Below are positions 54,153 through 64,000 of a stretch of DNA of 64,000 nt, in pieces. The DNA is from Arachnopeziza araneosa (Eukaryota > Ascomycota > Leotiomycetes > Helotiales > Arachnopezizaceae): assembly GCA_003988855.1 (NCBI GenBank), contig QYAI01000156.1, forward strand, positions 29,560-93,559, written 5' to 3'. The position numbers and the translations under genes were made by a program. The notes beneath the pieces are model-generated. The model searched no databases and was not told the origin of the DNA. It saw only the letters and a program-made list of their open reading frames with translations. Numbering within the stretch: the stretch's first letter is position 1; the number at the start of each line of letters is the position of its first letter.

Positions 54153-55810
54153 AATATTTGGAACCAAGGGGCTGCATCCTGTCTGTTGACAAGATCAAAC
54201 AAAGAGATCACTCACTTGAGTCTTAACCATGAGCTGAGATGTTTACTAATTTAGTATACAATTATTCATTTCGAACTTACTGATCTTATTTTCACATCTT
54301 TATTCTAGTCTCTCGTCGGGAAATGATACGGCGAAGTTCATAAGGACCTTCTGAATGCCGTAATGTGGAGTTGTAAAGCATATGATGGTAGATTTGTGAT
54401 GAAACCCTGTTGGTATTTTCACTCCGCTCAAGTAGACATCGGCAGCTTCCCTTAAGCTCCCAACTCAGCCTTATTCTCTACCTATGCCTCTACGGAGGTC
54501 ACTGCATCAGGCTCGATTCATTCACTTAAATGCAGAACTATAGTGCTAGATAAATACCTTAAACAAGACAGTAAAGGAGAAAGCTTCTCGGGCAAAGTCC
54601 TAGAGAGACAATTCGTTTTAGCTAAAGTTTGTCATGGTCAAAAAATTGCACTAATTTCAAGGTCAGTGCGAAGTAATTTTTTGATGTGTGAACGCCTGAT
54701 CACTTCGAAGACTAGATTGGCGTGTTTACAGCTTCTCCTCGGTCACTACCAGTCATCAGAGGTACATTAACGCAGTAGAAAACTCACTGGAGCTGTTTCC
54801 TGCAATTCGAGGTGACTTCGAATCGACCAGGTGTCTGTAGCGAGTTGAACTGGGCTGTGGGTCTAATACTGCCAGAAATAAGAACAAGATATCTGAAGAC
54901 GGATGTTGCTTTATTTGATCAAAAACCGTCTCCTTATTATTTGACAGTGACTCCTCTGGGCTCAGTTATTCGTGGAGAACCTTGCGATCTCTCAGGGCGG
55001 ACAGTCCTTAGCCTTAAGATCAGTATGCAAGTCAAGCACGTAGAACAGCGAGCATGAGTAAAGTTGTTGTTGCTGGTCGTCTCTGCATGAAAAGGAATTA
55101 CATACATGGTCCTTCGAACCATCATGATACTTTGTGAAAGGATCAAATACTGCTTCATTGTTATGCTCAACATTGATGATATAAACGAGGCCCAGGGAAA
55201 ATGCCAGAGAAGCAGAGAGATTACAATGAAGATTCATATTTCTAGTAAACTATGGCTTTGGTTATGGCAAGATAGAAAGACGTGAAGTTACATATTTCCT
55301 AACCGGCAACAACTTGCCAATTTCCTAAAATGCCAAGAGATGGTTCATATTTGTATTTAGCAGAAATTGGCTACCAATTTCGGTCTAAGCCGCAAGATGC
55401 TGTAACAAAACTCGTCCTTCATGAAAATTAAGGACCTTGAATACGTTCAACTATTTTTCACTTCAGTTTGAGCAATAGCTCTATCCTAAACTTATCATGA
55501 GACGTATATCATTTGCAGGCTGGGCGGCACCAGGACGCCTTTACTGCCATTTCCAACTTTCATCACTCTAGTACTAAGGATTTGATCCTTCGTGGAATGA
55601 TTTGAAACATCTCGTTACTTCGTAAATTGACTATGGCACAGCTTGAAAAACACGAACTATTAAGTGGCTCTTTCATATCTTACAAGCCACTATTCTTCAT
55701 TCATTATACACTCTCGTCTCAGTCCACCGTCACTTCTTCATTCTTCTACCTCAAACATCCATCCAGATATCCAGAAATCGAGTAACTGTCAAAAAAAGGC
55801 GCCAGCTTGC
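54153..55810. other. intergenic, 1.7 kb
   Basis: Frames at 54543-54770, 54812-55057 and 54937-55237 have no family resemblance. No repeats or RNA genes were recognised. Confidence 0.5.
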
Positions 55811-57725
55811 TCAGATAGCAGCATTGCAAGCAGTCTCTTGAGTCTGGCAAGCACTAACTGATTGTCCTAAGGTACCGCTATTAGCAGCGTCGTCGCAAGC
55901 ATTTGCTTGCACACTGCACGATCTCTGGAGCGCGGCATTCTTGTTGACAAAGGTGGCACCATCAACAGCGAAAGGACGGTCACCGCTAGATTCAACAACA
56001 GCTGGGGCGGCGCCACCAAGAGCACCAGTGAAGGTTTGGACGTTGGCGTTCACAACGGCACGCTTCTTAGTAGCAGAAACGCCCAAAGCAGAGTTAAAAG
56101 CGTCAGCGGCAGCTTGGCCAGTAAGAGCCCCTGGCGTGTGTTAGGGAATCTAAATAGGAGAGGGACAGGGGGAACTCACCAGCAGCTGTAGCAGCAGTGT
56201 TGCATGTAGAAACGGTGGCAGCGGAAGCTTGGCATTTGGATGACAGTTCACTGCAGACGAATTGCGCAATAACCCCAATCTTCAAAGCAGAGCCGTGGTT
56301 GAAATCGGCTTGGTTGACAGCCTCGAAAGATGCCTCATTGCGGCCATCAAGGCCATCAGCAAATTCAATGGCGGGGTTAGAGCAGGAGCCGAAATCGAGA
56401 GCAGCGCGTTTCTTGGTCGCAGCGGCGTTACATTGAGCTTCTTGAGCATTGCAGTCACCGACTGAAGTGCCAGCAAGAGCTCCAGAGTTGGCAGCATTAG
56501 CACAGTTTGTGTTCTGAACGGAGCAGGAGCGCTGAAGGGCAGCACCTTCGTTGACGAAGGTAGCGCCGTTAACAGAGAAAGGCCGGTCACCAGAGGACTC
56601 AACGACGGGTGGTGCGGCGCCTCCGAGAGTACCAGTGAAGGTTTGAACGTTGGCTGTGGCTGGTTAGATGTTTCATCTAGTATCTCTTAGGTTGGGGGGA
56701 TTCTTACCTCCACTTGCTGCACCTGAAGATGCGGCAGCATCAGCTGCACCGGAAGATGCTGCGGCGACAGCAGGAGCTGCGCAGGCAGCTGCAGCATCGG
56801 CGGATGAGTTCGAAGCAGCTACGCCTGAGCTTGCAGCGACTGCACCTGAAGCGGCAACGCCTATTTGAGTTAGGACCTCTTCCATTCAATCTGCTTTAAT
56901 AAAGACGATAGTGGAGAATTTCTTACCAGCTACGGCAGCGGCAATTTCGGCGGCTGTAGCATCGTCGACAAGCAAGTTTTGAGAGAAAATGCAACCTTCG
57001 ATATCATCAGCGACATCGCAAGTGTTACCAGCACCAGTGTTATCAGTGACCTAAGCTTATTAATAATATTTTCTGAGTGGAAAAGGGATAACTCACACTT
57101 CCTGGTTTGAACGTGCCAGATAGAAGAGCCTCGTTGGGATCAGCTCCAATAGATGCAAGCTGCTGAGCGAGCGCGAGGACAATGTTCTTGTTGACAGAGG
57201 CGGCGTTGGCAGAGGCAGGATCCTGATGTTGTTGGACGGCCGCAATCTCTGGATTCACAGCAGTCTCGGTGCAAGCCGCGCTAGCCTGGCCAACTTTGCC
57301 TGTGTTTCTCTCCAAAGCCGCGTAGAGCAAGGCATCGGATTGACCAGTGACATTTCCTGCCTGCTTGGCATTGGTGAAAGCTTGATCAGCGGTAGCTTGG
57401 TGTAAACAGGCGCTATAATATATCAGTAAGTAGTAACCAGATTACGATCGAACCCAACGTACAGATTGGTGATCTTTCCAGCGCCGGCAATAGCGGCTGC
57501 ATCACCAAGGAGACCAAAGACAGGATCCTGAATCTCGTTGGGGTTGTTGATAGCCAAGTTCACTCGGACACCGTCGAGGAATCTGTTGTGGGAGTGTTCC
57601 TGAGGGACCTCACGACCTCTCAACATAGCACGGGGAATGGAGAACACATTTTTTGGCGCTGGCATGGGAGCCGCTGAGGAGATGCCAAAGAAGGCGATAA
57701 GGATAGTTGCGGTCTCGTACTTCAT
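55811..57725 (-). CDS. secreted Ala-rich protein with duplicated Cys domain
   Basis: Six exons fit in phase: 57463-57725, 57097-57412, 56927-57050, 56708-56860, 56180-56653 and 55811-56130, giving 549 residues. The signal peptide is MKYETATILIAFFGISSA. A first part follows (RVNLAINNPNEIQDPVF, ACLHQATADQAFTNAKQAG, TCDVADDIEGCIFSQNL), then an Ala/Ser-rich linker (exon 4). Then come two copies of one domain of about 77 residues, at 287-363 and 473-549: NVQTFTGxLGGAAPxVVESS, GDRPFxVxGATFVN, ALQRSCSVQ and a C-terminal CNAA. They share four spaced cysteines. ATKKRA lies after copy 1 and before copy 2, a possible Kex2-type site. The protein is probably extracellular or wall-bound. I know similar secreted fungal proteins but no established function. 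Confidence 0.85.
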
Positions 57726-59989
57726 GATGTCGGTGTTGACGTGGAAAATATATAGACAGTTTAAAGAAGGGCCGGCCTAAGTTGGAATTGCTGAAAAGAA
57801 TGAATAGAATTGAAAAGTTCACAGAACTGGAGCGATGAAAGAATGATTAGCGAACCTGGAAAGAGAGACTGAAGATGGGATGGGAAGAAACGACTATGCC
57901 ATGGAGGTTGCTCTCTTATAACGTGAACCTCTCGAGCAAACGATCGCTTCACGAGATCTGGATCAAACCTTGGCGTGACATGGAGTTCGGCTGCTCTCAC
58001 CCTGAGGGTCTACCTCATCTCTGCAAGGGAGATCAGACAATGACAGGAGAAGCGTTTACTTAGGTTCACCCGAACTGGTCGTCAATAGGCGGAGGCCCTT
58101 CCAAGCCTCAGCGCATTAACTGTCAGGCGCTTGGGCGTAGGTGGCTGCAGTCGGCGAGGACACCGACTGGGCTGAAGAGGGAGACGAGCACCAGAGATCC
58201 CAGATTTGATACCCGCGAGGAGATTAGATGAATGGTCCAAGTTCAATCTCGAGGATGGGAAAGGATGGGGGAGCCTCACCCCGGTGGAAGGTCTTCATCC
58301 GGAGACATTTGATGATTGATGTCCGGCATTCTGGAGCACAAAGGTTATGTGGATAGGTGGTTGGGCAGCATCAGATGGACCCGGGACGATTCTCGTCTCA
58401 GTCGTTTGATTTCTCCAGGCGACGGCGTCTGATACCCTGGTGGTGAGACGAACCACGTGATCCAGCCACCTCATCCAACATGGGCTGCTTCTCAAGTATT
58501 CAAGCGACAGTGATATTACTGTGGATACTGCGGCTTCAAGCTTGTCTTTCGAAACTCGGGGTTAGGAAAGTCATATAGCAAGTAGTCATCAACTGCCTCA
58601 TAGTCTCATGCCAGTAGGCAAGGCGAAATCCGGATGCCCAAGCGAGCCAACTTACCAAGATCGAGGATATTTGCTCGCGTTTGAAGGGGCGGCTTTACGG
58701 CTTGTGGTGGTTTTTGCGCAACAGCTTTGTGAGAAATGAACTCCCTCCAAGAAAGATCGTACCTACTGTGAGCCGCCGCGGTTGTCGCGCTATTGTTGGA
58801 TGGGCATAGATTGCAGGACATTGAACAAAAGAGCCTTTGAGGTCAGATGAACTTGAGAAATTCAAAAGAGCCTACGCACAATGCCATTAATTGGAGCATT
58901 GAATCGTGACAATGAAGGTTGCTTCCCACGATTTTGTTTCGCCAGGCTATCGGAGGAAGATCAAAATGGGGATAGTGACACCTTGCCATTATAGATAGGT
59001 GACAACTTTAGTGCAGGAAAACTTCTGCAGTTTCCAATCCCAATATGCAAACAAGACGTCCGACTTATCCAAAACCTGCCGGTTCTTAAATTTCCATCGT
59101 TCAAATGTACCACGAGTCCGCGATCTTCCCACTATGGTATGATAATAAGAGAGTAGTCTGTTCTAGAATCAATTCAAAAGCGAGTATGCAAATACCACCA
59201 CAAAGAATCATGCCACAACTAACTTTCATGGTCTTATTTTGCACGTTCGACTGCCTCAGATATGCTCAGTATTTCGTTGACCCTTCATCTGATCTTAGAT
59301 TATCATTACCAGGATCTAAAACTGGAGAAGATCTTACAGCTTCGTTCACAAATTTGCCAAGCGTTACACATGCTGTTCAGACTCTCTCCTGCACATATCT
59401 AGAGAGCGTGGAAAACAACCTGGGGCCGCGTTCATAGTCCAAATAAGACCTCCTAACTAAGCCAGGGTGGCCAAATGCTTAAATTTGATTGAAGGTGGCC
59501 ATGGATATTCTGGTTTATGATTGATAGTGGCGACTGACATGGATTGATTCCCCGGATGCGGGCGTGCCGTTTTATGCACGGATCAAGCGTCAGATGAACA
59601 GGCGAGACGGCCCACCTCTTTGTCATTCGTGGCGGGTGACAAGTTCCACAGGCTCAATCACATTGTGTTCCCAGCCCAGATTCGTAGACCCAGGAGAGTA
59701 GGTTGAGTTGAGGCCATCAGTTCTTTCCTCAAACTTACCGAAAGTTCCCCTGGCTTGTTCTCCTGTCTCGGACGCAAATCTACCGTTGCTTTGAGAAACC
59801 GTTTATGTCATGGGTCTTGATCCATCATTTGTTGTAAGGATCAAGTTGAAGCAGTAAGGCACCATTTCATGCTATCAGTAAAAATATCCTAGAGTGCCTA
59901 TCCCTTTGCTCACTTCTCAGTGCGAGGAATTATCCTAGAGATTGTTTGTTGATATTCAAGGAACGAGACATACCCCCGAACTCGATCAG
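57726..59989. other. intergenic, 2.3 kb
   Basis: The right side of the secreted-protein gene gives its promoter (TATA-like AAAATATATAG at about 57747). Frames elsewhere are short and mutually overlapping. No supported gene, repeat or RNA. Confidence 0.5.
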
Positions 59990-61723
59990 TCATATTTCGA
60001 TACGTATGAATGAGGCAGAGGTAGCAGCTGTGAAGTAGAAACCCTGTATAAGTCAGCGAATGTAGTGACGATCATTCTTGAGCTCACCGCAGCGACGAAA
60101 AATGGCAAAGCCATCCAGAAAGGAGGTAATTGTAAAGATGCAGCAAGTATTTGTTGCATTGCTGGATCACCAAAGGCATGTCCAACACTCTCAAGAACAT
60201 TAATTGAGGCATATAGGGTAGCTTTCTCATCATCTGAGATCCAATATGAGACAAGTGCGAGTGCTGAGACCCTACTACCAAATCCGGACGCGAAGATAAA
60301 GACTCCTACACAATCTGAATAAGTTAAAGAGTACTGAATATGACATTAAATACCTATGGGAAGGATCTTGCTCCTTTGTGCTAAGCCAATTACTAGGCAC
60401 CCACAACACATCAATCCGACACTAGCTCTTACTAAGAAAAGGTCAATCGCCTGGGGATGTATCTGATATGCCGATTGAATACGTTTAGTTGCCCAAGGTA
60501 TAAACAGTAAGAATAGGAAAATATTGACAATTGCTGTTTCAGTATAGAATTTCGCGCCTGTTGATATCTTAAACCCAAATCGGACTGATGCATATTGGAT
60601 GAGCATGTTAAGCGTTGCATATCTAAAAATGCCCACAAGAAATACGGGGATCGTAAGTTTCACATTCTTCTTCGATAAAGTAGAGAGGATGATAGTGGTC
60701 GATGAATATCTCGGCAGAAATCCCAAAGGAGTCTCCATTCGATCATCTTCACACTCTTCTGTCGTTGTCAATGGACGTTGAACAGATTCCCCCCTGTTCT
60801 TCGGAGTGGGTAAAAATGCCAACATGAACAAACAGACAACAATTGATCCTACTGCAAAGCTGCACGGGATCCAAGGAGAGGTATCGATTGTCACGGATGC
60901 TAAAAATGATGATATCAGTTCAGCGATGTAGAATGCAGAAAATATATAATAAAATCCACGGCTCCTGAGGTGGTCAGCACGGTACATTTGCGAGGATGAG
61001 ATGGAAAGGAGGGAACTTGCCTCTGACTTGATGGGATTGAATCCGAAGCCATAGCCCACATGAACGCCGAAGCCGAGTTAAGACCACCTCCACAAAGTAG
61101 GATGGCAGAGGAGAGCCAAACAAGCTGAAGCGGAAACGTTGCGGGGAACGCACCTAAAGTAAATTTAGAGTTTTCCCATATTACCCGTTTTAATTGATGC
61201 TATACAAACAACAAAGATTTCAATAAGAGCTCCAAGAACTCCAATCATGGCCAGGCTCAAAACTTTTCTTCCGCCATAAAGATCTCCCAATCTACCTATC
61301 GGTATCGCAACGAGTAGTACTATCAAGTATCAGCTACAATTGATTGAGAGCATAATATATCTTGCCTGGGATTGTATCAAACATTGATTTCCAACCACGG
61401 ATCGTGGCCAGCGGACGCTGAATTTGGGGGATTTTGCATTGGGATTCCTGGACACCAACGGCGGGAAATTGATAATACTTCAAACACAAAGAATTCTCAA
61501 AAAGCTTGATCAACGGAGCGACTAAGATGATCTCGCAAAACGCAAGAAGGAAATGAATGGCCATAAAGTATAGCACGACTCTGAGCTGCGGCCTTGTGGC
61601 TTCCTTGGAGGGTTGTTCAGGTCGAGGGTGATCTTCCACGCCACCTTCTCCCAGGAGCGGAGCAGCCTCGCTCCCAATTCCATCTTGGACCTGTCGTCTA
61701 CAGTTTCCTGCTAAAGGTTCCAT
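59990..61723 (-). CDS. MFS transporter with two GC-AG introns
   Basis: Exons 61366-61723, 61185-61319, 61021-61153, 60354-60964, 60088-60305 and 59990-60043 join in phase to 502 residues. Introns 1 (61320-61365, GCAAGA...GATAG) and 3 (60965-61020, GCAAGT...CTCAG) use GC instead of GT at the donor; both have a CTGA-type branch site and both restore the protein. Seen: a cytosolic N-terminus with EAAPLLGEGG, helix 1 VVLYFMAIHFLLAFCEIILVAP, motif A IGRLGDLYGGRKVLSL, ILLCGGGLNSASAFMWAMASD, a charged central loop, and about six more helices ending GFYFTAATSASFIRIEI. The loop after helix 1 is unusually long, with Cys residues (SLCLKYYQF...ESQCKIPQ). It resembles fungal MFS_1 carriers of unknown substrate. 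No clear partner gene is next to it. Confidence 0.85.
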
Positions 61724-62013
61724 GAAAGCTGATGCTGAAGTCTTGCATGATCATTGACGAACGAAGGTGGAATAGTGGAGAGTAAAGTGGGTCCGCTTAC
61801 GCTTTGGCTCTCCTTCCACCGCCTTTGGCAGAACGCGTCTCCCTCCTTTAAGTTTCGCCTTTTATAATATTGGTTCAGAAAATTGCACGTAGCGAAGATA
61901 AATTTTTCAACGCCCCGCATTGCATAACTCCCACTTACGTACCAAGATACTTACTAGAGATAAAGAAAAGTACTTAAGGATTTATTAAGAATTAAAGTAA
62001 ATAATAGCCAGTG

Positions 62014-62045
62014 CGCTGCCCACGAGCGAAGCGAAGTGGGCAGCG
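62014..62045. repeat. hairpin with 10-bp arms, transposon-associated
   Basis: CGCTGCCCAC, a 12-base loop, GTGGGCAGCG. The GC-rich hairpin stands at the border to the AT-rich DNA and just before a transposase-like frame, so it may be the subterminal end of a DNA transposon (inference). Confidence 0.7.
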
Positions 62046-62141
62046 AAAGCGGATGTGAGGGCTAGAAATTAAAAATTTGTATACGAAACACACTAAACTT
62101 TTCAACTGCTTGTCTATTTTTCCGCGAAACCTAGCACAAAT

Positions 62142-62396
62142 ATGCTTAGAACTTCAGTGACATCCGAAAATCAACAAAAGATTAAAGCAGCCGTTGAATA
62201 GCTTTATAGCTTGCCAGAAGGTAGCAAAGAAAAGCCTATAACTGCTACTCGAATCTATAGAATTCCTTAGTACGTTCATGCTATTCGAATAGCTGCAAAA
62301 CGCATACTACTTAAGAAGCGTAGCAATAGAAGCTTGCCGTACGCTATAAGTAGCAATAATCGAATCTTATTTAGAGCAGATAAGAAGGTTATAATT
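62142..62396 (+). pseudogene. pogo/Fot1-type transposase N-terminal fragment
   Basis: Reading from ATG at 62142: MLRTSVTSENQQKIKAAVE, a stop, LYSLPEGSKEKPITATRIYRIP, a stop, then IRIAAKRILLKKRSNRSLPYA and ILFRADKKVI. This resembles the helix-turn-helix start of Fot1/pogo transposases. It carries stops and breaks off where an LTR-like TGTCACGA begins at 62396. Confidence 0.55.
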
Positions 62397-64000
62397 GTCA
62401 CGAGTTGGACCCGGTATGTTATGAGATTATTCACTCTCACATGACTGTCACGTGCGACAGTCATGTGACGAGGCTAGGCGAACATAAATAGCCGCTTCTC
62501 ATAGAATTAGGAATGCATTCCTTTACATCCACACACTATAATTTTGTTCCTACCAAACTACGTTAAGCGTTGCAAGCTTACTAATTATATAGCAAGTAGC
62601 AAGCTTACTAACTTTATAATAAGCTACAAGCTTACTAACTTTATAATACGCTGTAAGTTTACTAACTATACTTTAGCTTAACTATTATATAATACTACTA
62701 ATAAAAACACTAGTAGCAAAAACACTACTAATAAAAACACTACTAATAAATTTAGCTAATTAACTAAAATTTAATACTATACTACTAGTAATACAACTAA
62801 ATTTCTTTAATAGCTTACTAGTAAACTAACTAAACTTCTAGCTAAAAAATTAACTAAAGTTTTATAATAGCTTACTAGTAAACTAACTAAGCTACAAGCA
62901 CTTAAGTTACGCACTATATAGCTTATAATATAGTTAGTAAAATTAGATATACTAATTGTCACGAATTTAAAACTTCTTATTTGTAATCACGTGCCGAAAG
63001 CCAGCCTTGCAAGGCTGCAGCCAGGCTACTAGGCAGACTAGCGCGTCTGAAGTAGATAAAACTATTGTAAATTTTAGAGCTTCTTGCTTTTTCTTTTTTA
63101 GCTTAAAATAGTCTAAAATAAAGCCTTTAACTTTTTTTCTAAGCTTTTAATTTAGCCTTGTAACATAATTCTAAGCTTACTTACTTTCTTCTTGCAAAGA
63201 AATCTAAATTATACTAACTAGAAAACTAAACTTTAAAACTAACTTTGCTACAACTTTCGAACTTTTTACTTAAAAAAGAAAAAAACACTAAACAACTAAA
63301 CTAACTGCAAAAATAGTACGACTTACAGTTATACTAAACTCTAACACTAAATTAACTTAAACTTAAACTTAAGCTGCGACTTTTAATTTAAGCTAAAGCT
63401 AAAAAAAACTAAAACTTTCTTTAAAGAATAATAAAAAACAAAAGTTTACTTTAAACTACTTTTAACATACTTACAAAACAAATCTAAAAAAACTTTATAA
63501 AAAACTAAACACGTTTTTAACATAGTACTACGCGTTTACAAAACACAAAGCTAACTTAACTACAAAGCTTAAAACTTTAAAACAAAACTACAAAACAATA
63601 AACAAAAACTACAAAATTAAAATTGTTTAGCTTAAAAAACAAGTATTAAAACTACAAACTAAAGCTTAATAGCAAAGTAACTTTAAGAAACTTCTAAATC
63701 GCATTACTAAGCTACTAGATTTTTTTGTGTTTATAGATAACAAAAACTTTAACTTTGCAAACTAGCTTTTTAAAATAAAAAACAAGCTATTTGCAAACTA
63801 AAACTACTACTTTAATAACTAAATTTAAATTATATATGCAAAAAACTAAATTAAAAAAAAATAGCTACTTATATTTTTTTATAACTTAAACTAAACGCTA
63901 TAAACTTGTACAAAACTATTTAAAACTTATTTAATTACTTTAGCTTTATTTATAAAAACTTAAACAAGCTATTTATAGCTAAAAATAACTTTTAAAAGCT
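62396..64000. mobile_element. LTR-like sequence and very AT-rich repeat debris
   Basis: TGTCACGAG at 62396 looks like the TG start of a fungal LTR. It is followed by an inverted repeat with 13-bp arms at 62437-62468 (TCACATGACTGTC / GACAGTCATGTGA), a TATA-like CATAAATAG at about 62483 and a spread of CTTACTAACTTTATAAT-like tandem units at 62577-62660. A second TGTCACGA occurs at 62957. From 62570 the DNA is overwhelmingly A+T with few G/C and no open frame over 60 codons, as after heavy RIP. The element class is inferred; no gag or pol could be read. Confidence 0.5.
62437..62468. repeat. inverted repeat, 13-bp arms, 6-base spacer
   Basis: TCACATGACTGTC and GACAGTCATGTGA around ACGTGC, within the LTR-like sequence. 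The arms are exact. Confidence 0.85.

Overview
The window looks like nuclear DNA of a filamentous ascomycete. The evidence is: genes with short introns (about 45-130 bp, GT-AG, often with a CTAAC/CTGAC-like branch site), a HET-domain protein, two Zn2Cys6 transcription factors, a fungal P-type H+-ATPase, fungal MFS carriers, and AT-rich transposon remains with a RIP-like signature (Trp codons turned into TAG, loss of G/C in a transposase). A Leotiomycetes-type species is my guess from the overall feel of the proteins; the sequence alone does not prove it. All splice models below were assembled by eye and checked for reading phase.

Left part (1-18 kb): a broken GH93-like secreted glycosidase (528-1846), an unknown protein with two Cys/His clusters and an acidic tail (1907-2740), a HET-domain protein (3602-5446), a short-chain dehydrogenase (5973-6929), a Zn2Cys6 regulator of the Upc2/Ecm22 type (7495-9358), a seven-helix membrane protein whose intron carries a long hairpin (10928-11930), a simple-repeat-rich intergenic stretch, a conserved fungal protein of unknown function (14268-15806), and tail-to-tail with it a second Zn2Cys6 regulator (15861-17930).

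Middle part (18-42 kb): a Ser/Thr-rich single-pass surface protein (18802-20121), a secreted BBE-type FAD oxidoreductase (23457-25505), a dead Fot1/pogo-like transposon with 52-bp inverted ends (25761-28120), an MFS carrier (29367-30921), adenylosuccinate lyase split into 17 exons (31675-34841), a divergent pair of oxidoreductases (MDR 36559-37891 and SDR 38464-39486), and a Dal5-type MFS pseudogene with several stops (about 40711-42130).

Right part (42-64 kb): about 5.7 kb without a recognisable gene leads into the plasma-membrane H+-ATPase (47936-51756). Then come a membrane-anchored MOSC/mARC-type molybdoenzyme (52698-54152), a secreted Ala-rich protein with an internal domain duplication (55811-57725), and an MFS carrier with two GC-AG introns (59990-61723). 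From about 62 kb to the end the DNA is AT-rich repeat debris: a pogo-like transposase N-terminus apparently cut by an LTR-like sequence, then very AT-rich sequence without genes.

The genes do not form one pathway. The window mixes housekeeping genes (ADE13, H+-ATPase) with accessory genes (oxidoreductases, carriers, HET, regulators). No polyketide synthase, NRPS or terpene synthase is present, so I do not call a secondary-metabolite cluster.
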